Shown one piece after another: positions 1 to 8,378 of a stretch of 47,985 nucleotides of DNA. Below the pieces are notes generated by a model, which worked only from the letters and a program-made list of their open reading frames with translations, did no database searches and was not told where the DNA came from. Source of the DNA: SAR116 cluster bacterium AG-325-F22 (lineage in GTDB: Bacteria > Pseudomonadota > Alphaproteobacteria > Puniceispirillales > Marisalimonadaceae); contig QBYJ01000008.1 in NCBI GenBank assembly GCA_003282885.1, positions 1 to 47,985 on the forward strand, given 5' to 3'. The stretch's first letter is position 1. Each line of letters opens with the position of its first letter. The translations under genes and the position numbers were made by a program.

Positions 1-2
1 TT

Positions 3-1589
3 AATTATACAAACCAATTTAATTGTGAAAGTGATATTGAAAATTCTGAGAGATTAGTCATAAAAAGAGTTAAAAATGATTTTGATAATAGACCTGAAGA
101 AATTGTTGTTAAAGCTTCGTGTTTCAAGAGAAACGAAATAGCTAAAATAAACAAAAAACCTGGTTATGAGAAGAAAGTTGAGTTAATCACTCATTACTCA
201 CTTTGTAAAAAGGCTATAGATGAATTTACTAGAACATGGTCAACAAATCCAAATGACCAAATCTACATAAAAAAAGCAAATAAATTGGGAATAAAGTGTG
301 AGGCTGAAAAATTAGAAGATATTGCGTACAATAATAAAGAATTAAAAGAACAAACAGAATTGAAAAGATTTGATTTGGAAGATGAAAATAACGATGAAGT
401 TTATGAATTAATAGAAGAGTTGGAAATCAAGGAAAAAAACTTAGAAGCTGAAAAACAGAAGCGTATTAAATTAGAAACTCAATTAGCTCAAATAAAAGAA
501 AAACAAAAACAGGAAAAAAAGAAGATTGAATCAGACACAATTGCGCCATCTATTGAAATTTCTAACAATGTAACAAATGATAAAAAAGGGACAATTGAAG
601 GAATTGTAGCTGACAACATAAAGGTTGCTGAGTTTATTATTGAAGGAAAACAGTGGGTATTTTCAAAGAATGGAACTTTTAAATATTCAACTTACGTACC
701 ACCAAAAGGAAAAGAAATTGTATTGGAAGTTACTGATTTAGCAGGGCTAACATCTAGAAAAACTATTTTTCTTACAGCAGACAGGAAAGTTGTAAAAAAC
801 TCACTAGTATTAAATATTTTAAACCCATTAACAAGAACTGTCAAAATTAATAAGGATGCATTAGCTCTTATTATTGGTGTTGCGAATTATGAGAATACTA
901 AGACTGCTGCATTTGCAGACAACGATGCTTTAGTATTTAAAGATTATGCAGTTGAAAAATTGGGTATTCTTCCTTCAAATATCAAAGAACTTCTAAATGA
1001 CAAAGCAGAAAGAATTGATATAACAAGAGCTATTAAATCATGGCTTTTAAAGAGAACAGTAACAGAAAAAACTGACATATATGTATTCTTTGCTGGTCAT
1101 GGATTAGCTACAGATGATAGTAAAGGAATGTATTTATTACCATATGATGGCGACCCAGAATATCTTGAAGACTCAGCTATAAAACGAAAAAATTTATTTG
1201 ATAACATTCAAGCTACTAAACCCCGTTCTGTAACTATATTTCTTGACACCTGTTATTCAGGTGGCACACGAAATGATGAAACATTAGTTGCCAATCTGAG
1301 ACCCATAATTATCCCTGCTAAAGAACAATCTATACCTAATAACTTCACTGTATTCTCAGCCGCTCAAGGAAATCAAACAAGCCAGTCACTTGAAGAAGTT
1401 AAACATGGGCTATTCTCATATTACATGATGCTTGGCATGGAAGGTGGTGCAGACTTAAATGCTGACAAGAAGATTACTGCACGTGAATTACATTCATTTG
1501 TAGTAGATAAAGTAGAAAGACAATCACAGTTTAGACAAACTCCTGAACTACAAGGTGATAAAGACAGAGTGCTAGTACAGTTTCAATAA
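3..1589 (+). CDS. Caspase-like (C14 family) protease, 5' end outside window
   Basis: The reading frame is open from base 3, so the gene begins upstream of the window; the TTG at 285 is only an internal codon. Reading from base 3, there is an N-terminal part of unknown fold, a charged Glu/Lys-rich coiled coil (about 330-530), a short Ig-like beta domain (about 540-780, starting DTIAPSIEIS) and a caspase-fold domain. The catalytic dyad is visible: His in YVFFAGHGL (codon 1098) and Cys in FLDTCYSGG (codon 1251). Near the C-terminus, 1452-1487 encodes DLNADKKITARE, which fits an EF-hand calcium loop (D-x-N-x-D-x-x-I-x-x-x-E). Family knowledge: prokaryotic caspase homologues cleave after basic residues and some are calcium-dependent. 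No signal peptide can be judged because the N-terminus is missing. The substrate is unknown. Confidence 0.85.
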   Translation, partial: NYTNQFNCESDIENSERLVIKRVKNDFDNRPEEIVVKASCFKRNEIAKINKKPGYEKKVELITHYSLCKKAIDEFTRTWSTNPNDQIYIKKANKLGIKCEAEKLEDIAYNNKELKEQTELKRFDLEDENNDEVYELIEELEIKEKNLEAEKQKRIKLETQLAQIKEKQKQEKKKIESDTIAPSIEISNNVTNDKKGTIEGIVADNIKVAEFIIEGKQWVFSKNGTFKYSTYVPPKGKEIVLEVTDLAGLTSRKTIFLTADRKVVKNSLVLNILNPLTRTVKINKDALALIIGVANYENTKTAAFADNDALVFKDYAVEKLGILPSNIKELLNDKAERIDITRAIKSWLLKRTVTEKTDIYVFFAGHGLATDDSKGMYLLPYDGDPEYLEDSAIKRKNLFDNIQATKPRSVTIFLDTCYSGGTRNDETLVANLRPIIIPAKEQSIPNNFTVFSAAQGNQTSQSLEEVKHGLFSYYMMLGMEGGADLNADKKITARELHSFVVDKVERQSQFRQTPELQGDKDRVLVQFQ

Positions 1590-1632
1590 AAAATAATCCT
1601 TTCAATACCAATAATTAAGTAATTATTAAGAT

Positions 1633-1656
1633 AATTTGTAGACTAATTTGTAGACT
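1633..1656. repeat. Perfect tandem repeat of 12 bp (two copies)
   Basis: AATTTGTAGACT occurs twice back to back, 44 bases after the caspase gene stop. It lies between that gene and a tRNA-Ser-like 3' end. Such short direct repeats can be integrase arm sites or replication slippage products; the function here is not established. Confidence 0.7.
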
Positions 1657-1710
1657 GAATAATTATTAATCTATAAAATCTAATTAAATCAGATGATTAA
1701 AATGAAATAG

Positions 1711-1730
1711 TGGGGAGGTTCTCTCCGCCA
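1711..1730 (+). other. tRNA-Ser 3'-end-like fragment, possible attachment-site core
   Basis: TTCTCTCCGCCA (1719-1730) equals the usual 3' acceptor strand plus discriminator and CCA of many bacterial serine tRNAs whose 5' end is GGAGAGA. No T-arm or anticodon arm precedes it, so it is not a tRNA gene. A residual tRNA 3' end is typical of the far border of an integrated island. Alternatively the local GGGGAG/CTCTCC inverted repeat is just a small hairpin. The match is only about 12 bases, so this is tentative. Confidence 0.3.
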
Positions 1731-1759
1731 TGAATATAAACTTTTCATAGGAGATAAGT

Positions 1760-2420
1760 TCTATTCAAATTGGTTTGATTGGAGGTATTGGGCCTGCTGC
1801 AACAGATTTTTACTATTGAAGTTTGATAGAGAGATTTGCGTCTGAAGAAAAGAATTTTGATATTACAATTGTACATGCAGATGCACTAACTTTAATTAAA
1901 AATTTAATGGAAGATAACCAAGATAGACAAGTTGCTATCTATAATGATCTAACAGTAGGACTGAAAAAAGCAGGAGCTAACTCTGTCACTATTACTTTTA
2001 TCGCTGGCCACTTCTGTATTAAAAGTTCAAAGAAAAATCTGTACTTCCAGTGCTAGACCTTTTGTACTGTTTCCAAAAAGAAATTTAAAATAAGGGCTAT
2101 AACAGAATTGGCATTCTTGGTACCAAACCAGTTATGGTATCAATACTCTATTCAATGATAACATAAGCCGAATTATTTGTACCAGAAGACACCCTTTTAG
2201 ATAAGGTAAACGAAGCATACGTAGAGATAGCAACTTTGGGTCATGCAAATAACGATCAAAAAGAAATATTTGAAAAAGCATATAATCAATTTCTTACTAA
2301 GAATAAGGTCGATGCAGTAATGCTTGGAGGGACTAACCTAGCCTCGATTTATCGATCAGTCAATGTCAATTTTGAATAAACTGATTGTGCAAAAATTCAT
2401 GTAGAAGAACTATTTCACTA
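1760..2420 (+). pseudogene. Aspartate/glutamate racemase family pseudogene
   Basis: Conceptual translation across frames gives the recognisable family order. The N-terminal part is IGLIGGIGPAATDFYY, then a TGA, then SLIERF, followed by TIVHADALTLIKN, TITFIAGHFCI, VLPVLDLL, NRIGILGTKPVM, VDAVMLGGTNLA and finally TDCAKIHVEEL. Lesions include an in-frame TGA at 1817, a frameshift near 2030, TAA stops around 2080 and 2164, and a TAA near 2377 just before the conserved C-terminal TDCAKIHV. In intact members two cysteines catalyse racemisation of Asp/Glu or related amino acids; here no full-length product is possible. The scattered stops and shifts point to real decay rather than a sequencing slip. 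Confidence 0.8.
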
Positions 2421-2546
2421 TCACGTCAATAGAACATTTTTATTATTAATCTTAACCAACTTTTACTTTTTATAAAAGCTCTATCTTGAACGGTTATAAG
2501 TTTTTAAGTAATTTTGTTCTCATTTTCTTTTCCCTATTAGACAGAG

Positions 2547-3611
2547 CTAAACTTGATTATTTTTTCCTTCATAATTTTTCTCTGTCCATTGTAAAAAACG
2601 GGAAATACCTTCAGTTAATGAAATTTTAGGGTTGTAATTTAATTGTTGGGTAGCTTTATTAATATCTGGACATCTCCTCATTGGTTCATCGGCTGGATAT
2701 GAATCTGGATAATCAATAATGTCAGTATTTATGTTTTTATTAGATGTTTTAATAAAAATATTAGCTAAATCTTCAACAGAAATTTCTGGATTTGGATTAC
2801 CAATGTTATATGGCTCTCCAGAAACACCATTTAATATAACTTTAAAAAAACCTAACATTGCGTCTGTTATATAACAGTAAGTCCTTGTTTGCTTGGCGGA
2901 TCCATAAAGCTTTAAATTTTGTGAAGACTTAATATTACTTGCAAAATTTGGCATAACTCTATAGTCAATTTCTTGCATACCTGGACCATAGATATTAAAG
3001 GGTCTAATTATATTAGTATGTATGTTGAAATAATGTTTATATACATAACAAAGAGTTTCTCCGAGTCTTTTACTTTCGTCATAACAGGCTCTAGGACCTA
3101 AAGAACTAACATTGCCCCTATAACTTTCTTGAATTGGTATATTTTTAGGATCTGGGTCACCGTAAATTTCACTAGAACTAAAAAAAATGAGCTTACTTTT
3201 GTTTTTTTTACATAATTCTAACAAGTTTTTAGTACCATTGACAGACACTTCTAATGTTTCTAATGGTTTTGCTCTATAATAATAAGGGCTTGCTATACCA
3301 GCTGCGTGAATAATTATGTCGCAATCATCTAGGCTTTTTACAAAGTTTTCGTCAATAATATTTCCGTTGATTAAAGTAACATTATTTGAAAACGAATTTT
3401 TCTGGTGTGTTAAATTTGAAGAAATAGAATTATCTACTACGGTCAACTTTATATTCAAATTTTTTAATTCATTAATTCTTTCAATAATTTTTACAAAATA
3501 TCTACCGAGGAAGCCCTGTCCTCCTGCCAACAAGATTTTCAAACCATAAAAGTTTTCTAAATCCATTAAGTCGCAGACTTCATCTATATCAGACTCTAAA
3601 AATTGGTTCAT
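2547..3611 (-). CDS. NAD-dependent epimerase/dehydratase (extended SDR), nucleotide-sugar modifying
   Basis: 354 residues with a Rossmann glycine motif (GGQGFLG, residues 30-36), an SDR Ser region (FFSSSEIYGD, about 143-152) and the catalytic YxxxK pair Tyr177/Lys181 in CYDESKRLGE. NxRPFNIYGPG and the C-terminal RRCPDINKA segment match UDP-glucuronate decarboxylase or dTDP-glucose dehydratase-like enzymes. It likely modifies a nucleotide sugar for surface polysaccharide. The start codon overlaps the stop of the upstream methyltransferase gene (TAATG), so the two are probably translationally coupled. A roughly 20-residue N-terminal extension precedes the Rossmann fold. The exact substrate cannot be assigned. 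Confidence 0.88.
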   Translation of the reverse strand: MNQFLESDIDEVCDLMDLENFYGLKILLAGGQGFLGRYFVKIIERINELKNLNIKLTVVDNSISSNLTHQKNSFSNNVTLINGNIIDENFVKSLDDCDIIIHAAGIASPYYYRAKPLETLEVSVNGTKNLLELCKKNKSKLIFFSSSEIYGDPDPKNIPIQESYRGNVSSLGPRACYDESKRLGETLCYVYKHYFNIHTNIIRPFNIYGPGMQEIDYRVMPNFASNIKSSQNLKLYGSAKQTRTYCYITDAMLGFFKVILNGVSGEPYNIGNPNPEISVEDLANIFIKTSNKNINTDIIDYPDSYPADEPMRRCPDINKATQQLNYNPKISLTEGISRFLQWTEKNYEGKNNQV

Positions 3612-4798
3612 TATTTGACCATTTCAATAAAAGGTATTGGTTTAAAATATTTAAAATTATTATTGGCCATCTTATCTCTAATAGAATAGAAATATTCGTA
3701 AGCAAATAATATTATTGTACTGGTATTTTGGATTTCTTTTGAATCAAACTTTTTAATGGGTATATGCATGCCTGGAGAAAATCTGTTTGATTTTAACTCA
3801 CTGTCATCTATAATAATTCTAATTAATGTGTTATCAATCTTACCAAAGTTAGTAATAGTAGCTAACCTTGCGGGGGCACCGTAACCAATAACATTCACAT
3901 TTTGATTTTTAAAATTTTGCAGTTTTTCTTTTAACTTTTTAATTTCAATAGCAAATAGACTGAATTTTGAGTTGATATAGTTTTCATTGATGATATTTTC
4001 TTCTTTTAAAATTTTATATACACTATTATTAACTTTCACATTCTTATTATTTTTCTTGATATATATTCTAAGAGATTCTCCATGCGTATTTAAATTTTTT
4101 ACATTGACAATAATCAAACCATGCTTCTCAAAAAGTAATTTTATGCTCTTGAGTGTGAAATAGTTAGGTCTATCAAAATAAAATCGCTCAAATTGTAAAT
4201 TCTTCAAAATACTGTTCAAGTATTCTACCTCAAGAATAAAAACGCCATCAGTAGATAAAATTTTTTTAAGATCTTTAATGAATTCATCTAGGTTTTCTAA
4301 ATGAGTAAAAATACTTGAAGCAACAATGCAATCAGGTTTACCACCATATTTTATTACTTCGTTACAAGCTTCTTTATTAAAAAAAGAAATAATAGTTTTA
4401 AGCCCTTTTGAATTTGCAATTTCTCCAACATTTTCTGATGGATCAATTCCTATACATTTGACTTTATTTTTCTTAAGAGGTGAAAGTAATATACCATCAT
4501 TAGAACCTATATCTAAAACAAAATTCTTGTCTTTAATTTCATTTGCTAATTGTTCAAAATGAAGTTTTAATTCTTTATTTACTGAAGATAAGTAATAATA
4601 ATCTTCAAAAAACACTTGTCTCGGAATATCTACCTTTAATTGACAAGAAGTACAATTGGAACAAAAAAATACATCCATATTGTATAGTTTTTCGTTTTTT
4701 TTTTCGTTTTCATTTTTTGGGTATTTATTAGCTAAGGGTTGTTTACCAAGATTAAAAATGGGATTAATATTTTTTGATTGACATATTCTACAATACAT
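3611..4798 (-). CDS. Sugar C-methyltransferase-like SAM-dependent methyltransferase
   Basis: 395 residues with the three-part layout of NovU/TylC3-type sugar C-methyltransferases. These are an N-terminal zinc-binding region (CRICQS at residues 3-6 and CSNCTSC near 46-52), a central Rossmann SAM-binding domain (FVLDIGSNDGILL, about 92-104) and a C-terminal domain beginning VNVIGYGAPARLAT that resembles the putative nucleotide-sugar binding part of the family. The predicted role is transfer of a methyl group to a keto-sugar nucleotide. The downstream epimerase gene is coupled by a TAATG overlap, and the two probably act on the same sugar. Its start overlaps the end of a decayed glycosyltransferase reading frame. 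Confidence 0.87.
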   Translation of the reverse strand: MYCRICQSKNINPIFNLGKQPLANKYPKNENEKKNEKLYNMDVFFCSNCTSCQLKVDIPRQVFFEDYYYLSSVNKELKLHFEQLANEIKDKNFVLDIGSNDGILLSPLKKNKVKCIGIDPSENVGEIANSKGLKTIISFFNKEACNEVIKYGGKPDCIVASSIFTHLENLDEFIKDLKKILSTDGVFILEVEYLNSILKNLQFERFYFDRPNYFTLKSIKLLFEKHGLIIVNVKNLNTHGESLRIYIKKNNKNVKVNNSVYKILKEENIINENYINSKFSLFAIEIKKLKEKLQNFKNQNVNVIGYGAPARLATITNFGKIDNTLIRIIIDDSELKSNRFSPGMHIPIKKFDSKEIQNTSTIILFAYEYFYSIRDKMANNNFKYFKPIPFIEMVK

Positions 4799-5066
4799 AA
4801 TTTTTACTTAACTTTTTTTCAATTAAACATATCTTGAATATCATAAAAAATATAGAAAAAATATGATAATACCTTATTTTCTTACCCTCTTGATATGTTC
4901 TCCCATAATAATTAATAGGAACCTCAAAAAATCTTTCACCAACCTTAGCAATTTTACACATTATTTCAGCTTGTTGTTGCCAACCTGAAGAGCATAATTT
5001 ATCTGAGTCTAGAAGAGAATTTAAATATAATATAACAAGTATAAATATCAGTGAAATTTGTATTAT
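4788..5066 (-). pseudogene. 3' remnant of a family-2 glycosyltransferase
   Basis: On the minus strand an open stretch without a start encodes QAEIMCKIAKVGERFFEVPI followed by NYYGRTYQEGKKI and a hydrophobic tail. This matches the C-terminal part of dolichyl-phosphate-mannose-synthase-like GT2 enzymes (EVP(I)xYYxRxxxEGKKI). The frame is closed upstream by TAA at 5067, so the catalytic N-terminal half (DxD region) is missing. The EamA gene now occupies the upstream sequence. The stop at 4788-4790 lies inside the start of the methyltransferase gene, as if the genes were once coupled. It is probably non-functional. Confidence 0.6.
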
Positions 5067-5096
5067 TTAAAATATTGAATAATAAATTTATTTGCT

Positions 5097-5978
5097 CTAA
5101 TTAAACGGTTTTTTAGCGACTATATAAATACCAGATATTATACACAATAAGGCCAAAAAATCTAATTTTGAAAATTGAACATTTGTAAAAATATAATCTA
5201 CTAGTATGGCTAAAATTGGAACGGCCATAACTGATATGGATATAATATTGACTGAGAATTTTTGTAGAATGGTAAAATATGCCCAATAGGTGTATGCACT
5301 TGATAAGAATATGCCATATAAAATAATACATAAATGTACATAACCCAAAGTTCCAAAATCGTCTAAATCAAAATATAATGCAATTGGTATGATTGGAATT
5401 ATTCCAATTATTTGCTGCCAGCCTGCAACAATTAATCCATCAGATTTAATACCACCATACTTTACAATCATAGTCCCTACTGCCCAACTTAATCCGGCAA
5501 ACAAAGTAATAAGAAAGCCGACAATATTTTCAAAAACATTTATTTCTACAGAAAGAAAAAAAATACCCAACATTCCAAAAATTAATGAAATTACTATTGA
5601 AATGTTTATTTTTTCATAACCAAAAATAGCTGCAAAAATAGTTGCCCACACAGGCATAGTGTACGTTAAAACAGCAGCTCTGCCCCCACCAAGCATACTT
5701 ATTCCATACAACATTAATACCTGCCATAAGGTGACATTAAAAAAACTTATCAAAATTAGAGGTTTCCACTCAGCTTTAGGAATATTAATTGTTTTAACTT
5801 TTTTAAATCCAAGAAATAACAACAAAACAAAAGCTGGTATTCCAATAATAACTCTAAAACTAAAAGGTGGTATGGCTTCTATGGCAATTCTAAATAAGGA
5901 CCAAACTGAAGCCCAAACCATAATTAAAATTATTAATAGCACTAAAGGTAAAGTTTTTCTTGAGACCATTAATTCCAT
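5097..5978 (-). CDS. EamA/DMT-family transporter
   Basis: 293 residues, almost all hydrophobic, with about ten predicted membrane helices in two five-helix EamA halves. The first helix is at LPLVLLIILIMVWASVWSLF; the second half starts near IVGFLITLFAGLSWAVGTMI. The family exports metabolites or drugs, usually without a substrate that can be read from sequence. It sits inside the polysaccharide block, so polyprenyl- or metabolite-related export is possible but unproven. An internal ATG nine bases downstream (MVSRK) is an alternative start. Confidence 0.85.
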   Translation of the reverse strand: MELMVSRKTLPLVLLIILIMVWASVWSLFRIAIEAIPPFSFRVIIGIPAFVLLLFLGFKKVKTINIPKAEWKPLILISFFNVTLWQVLMLYGISMLGGGRAAVLTYTMPVWATIFAAIFGYEKINISIVISLIFGMLGIFFLSVEINVFENIVGFLITLFAGLSWAVGTMIVKYGGIKSDGLIVAGWQQIIGIIPIIPIALYFDLDDFGTLGYVHLCIILYGIFLSSAYTYWAYFTILQKFSVNIISISVMAVPILAILVDYIFTNVQFSKLDFLALLCIISGIYIVAKKPFN

Positions 5979-6366
5979 TGATTGACCAAAGTTTAGAGTA
6001 GCTAATTAATTTTTTGGATGTTTAACATATTATTCGATTGTGGTTAAATTTTTATTATAGCTAAATTCTATAACTAGGCTTTTTTTGATGTAAGTATTCA
6101 CTCATCTAAAAAATAACTGAGAAGAAGATGCTACTATTGAGCGATTTATATTAACTAAAGAAATCATCTCAAAAATAACATATTGAAAATTATCTATTAC
6201 ATAATTAAAAATGCATTACAAATTAATCTGAGATAATTTCAAAAATATCGTTATTATTTTTTTATTTCTTTCCTCTCTGTAAATGGTAATATTTTTTAAT
6301 AGCACTTTATTTTTCAAGCGTTAAAATAAATATTATTTATAATAACTAAATTAAAACTATAAACAG
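5979..6366. other. 388-bp intergenic region, no gene recognised
   Basis: Very AT-rich sequence between two minus-strand genes. All frames are broken by frequent stops, and I see no tRNA, strong hairpin or protein similarity. It probably carries the promoter of the EamA transporter gene and the 3' flank of nothing else. It may be the scar of lost polysaccharide genes, given the nearby glycosyltransferase remnant. Confidence 0.5.
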
Positions 6367-7410
6367 TCATAAATTTAAGATAAATTTATGATATTCTTTA
6401 AGAAATTTGTTTCTATCATATTTCTGAACTGTGTTTAGACTATTATTAGAATATTTATGATGATCTATTTTATTATTAATAAAATTATTTATCGTGGATA
6501 TGTATTTTTTAGGATCATTATTATTAATTAAAATACCATTATAATTGTTTTTAACTATGTTATTTATACCAGGTATATTGTTTGCAATAATAAAGTTCTT
6601 ATTTAACATTGCCTCCAATATGCTATATGGTAGTCCTTCATGGTTGCTTGGAAGAAGAAACACATCACTTTCAGCTAATATATCATTAACATTGTCAATG
6701 AAACCCAAACATTCTAAATTTTCAAATCTTCTTTTAGTAAACTTATAAAATTCGTCATTTGAAAAGCCACAAAAAATAAATTTTATCATTCTATTTTTTT
6801 CAAAAAAATCCAAAATTTCAGTTAATTGTTTTATTCCTTTTCTTAATTTCAATCTACCAACAAAAGTAACCACAAAAGTTTTTCTTTTGTGCAATTTCTT
6901 TTCAGAGGAATTTTTAGGTAATACTATTCCACATGCTGATCCATGATGTATCATATATGTATTAGGCTTTATATTATCCAGATATTTTTTCATATCAGGT
7001 GAAACAGTGATAGTTTTATGTGATAAAGAACAATTTAAAAATTCAATCACGTATAATATTTTTTTTAATACTCCTCTATAACCTAAATAGGGCACCCCAT
7101 GATTAAAGTAGATTATTGTTTTAATTTTTAATAATTTTGAAAATAAAAGTGGGATAGTAGCTTGAGTTGAATTATGGCAGAAGATTATATCAGGCTGATA
7201 TTTTCGTAAAAAAACTATAAATTTAAAAATTTCTATTAATAAATTTAAATTATTTACTCGAAGATCAAAGCATAAATGAGATTGATTTGTTTTATCACTT
7301 TTAAAAACAATTAATTGTGATTGATAACCAATATATCTTTCATAATCTATCAAGGGTGCAATAAACTTCGATGCCATAACAAGACTTGGGTGAATATGAA
7401 TAATTTTCAT
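6367..7410 (-). CDS. Glycosyltransferase, GT4/GT1-type (GT-B fold)
   Basis: 347 residues. An N-terminal donor-independent domain starts MKIIHIHPS. The C-terminal half carries the GT4 signature: VTFVGRLKLRKGI (about 183-195), the LECLGFIDNVNDILAESDVF segment, and then LLPSNHEGLPYSILEAM with the E(x7)E-type motif that binds the nucleotide-sugar donor. It is predicted to add a sugar to a lipid-linked glycan at the cytoplasmic face of the membrane. It is flanked by other polysaccharide genes on the same strand but separated by about 260-390 bp on each side, so co-transcription is uncertain. Confidence 0.88.
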   Translation of the reverse strand: MKIIHIHPSLVMASKFIAPLIDYERYIGYQSQLIVFKSDKTNQSHLCFDLRVNNLNLLIEIFKFIVFLRKYQPDIIFCHNSTQATIPLLFSKLLKIKTIIYFNHGVPYLGYRGVLKKILYVIEFLNCSLSHKTITVSPDMKKYLDNIKPNTYMIHHGSACGIVLPKNSSEKKLHKRKTFVVTFVGRLKLRKGIKQLTEILDFFEKNRMIKFIFCGFSNDEFYKFTKRRFENLECLGFIDNVNDILAESDVFLLPSNHEGLPYSILEAMLNKNFIIANNIPGINNIVKNNYNGILINNNDPKKYISTINNFINNKIDHHKYSNNSLNTVQKYDRNKFLKEYHKFILNL

Positions 7411-7675
7411 GGATTGAATTCTACATAAATTATAGCAATAAAATTAAACATTAAACAAGTTGAGCACAAAAACAAATATCCTTACTTAAATTTTCTATTT
7501 ATAAATTAATAAAAAAATATAGTAAATGTTACATTACTTTATATTTATAAACTCAAATCATTTGTTTTTTAGATTTGTAAAGCAAGTTAATTTGATGTTT
7601 TGTGTAATATAATATTTGAGTAAATATTTTGGAATAGAAACTAATTTATCCCAAAATTTTAGGACATATAATTAT

Positions 7676-8248
7676 TTAATGAGCTATATTTTTAAAATTG
7701 AAAATAATATTAATAGTTTTCAGTATAATTTTAATATCTAAATTTATGGATTTATTATCTAAGTAAAACTTTTCGTGTTCAATTTTTTTTTTGGGAGAAT
7801 TGTTGTCTCTTCCATTTACTTGAGCCCATCCTGTAATTCCTGGATTAAGATCGTTGCCATTAAACTTGTCTCTTTCTGATAAAAGTTTTTTTTCAGTGTA
7901 TAATAATGGCCTTGGACCAATAAAGGACATTTTACCCATTATAATTGACCATAGTTGGGGTATTTCATCTATGCTCGTTTTTCTGATAAAATTTCCTACT
8001 TTAGTAATGTATTGTTCGGGTTCTTTTAATGTTTGTGTAGATGCAATAGGTGTATTAATAACCATTGATCTAAATTTAGGCATGAAGAATAATTTTTTTC
8101 TTTTTCCATAACGTCTTGACCAAAATAAAACATTACCTCTTGTTTCAATTTTTATAATTAATGCTACCAATAAAAGAAATGGTAACAATAACACAAGTAA
8201 AATAAAAGCGATGATAGGTTCAATTTTTATAAATCTAAATGACTTCAT
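7676..8248 (-). CDS. Bacterial sugar transferase (phosphoglycosyl transferase, PglC/WcaJ type)
   Basis: 190 residues: one N-terminal membrane segment (PIIAFILLVLLLPFLLLVAL) followed by the monotopic phosphoglycosyl transferase domain. Visible family motifs are PKFRSM (usually YKFRSM), then KTSIDEIPQLWSIIMGKMSF, IGPRPL and NPGITGWAQVNGR. The Asp-Glu of SIDEIPQ forms the catalytic dyad. It transfers a sugar-1-phosphate to undecaprenyl phosphate, the first step of surface glycan assembly. The size fits the short PglC-like class, which lacks the extra membrane domain of WbaP/WcaJ. Confidence 0.9.
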   Translation of the reverse strand: MKSFRFIKIEPIIAFILLVLLLPFLLLVALIIKIETRGNVLFWSRRYGKRKKLFFMPKFRSMVINTPIASTQTLKEPEQYITKVGNFIRKTSIDEIPQLWSIIMGKMSFIGPRPLLYTEKKLLSERDKFNGNDLNPGITGWAQVNGRDNNSPKKKIEHEKFYLDNKSINLDIKIILKTINIIFNFKNIAH

Positions 8249-8378
8249 TTTATTTTAACCTTTATTTGAATATATATATAAATAGTGTTTATGTATTTAT
8301 ACAATATTTAGAACAAATATTATTTCTATATTGAATAATTGTTTGATAAAATTAATTTAATTAAAAAAGGAGTAGATC

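Noticed and set aside
285-287. TTG as start of the caspase-like gene
   Set aside because: The frame is open from base 3 of the window with coding-like composition, so this codon is internal.
1711-1730. Complete tRNA-Ser gene
   Set aside because: Only the acceptor 3' strand is present; no D-, anticodon- or T-arm upstream.
7628-7662. Inverted repeat ATTTTGG...CCCAAAAT near the end of the sugar transferase gene
   Set aside because: The stem is short with a loop of about 17 bases and no T-run, so it is not a convincing terminator.
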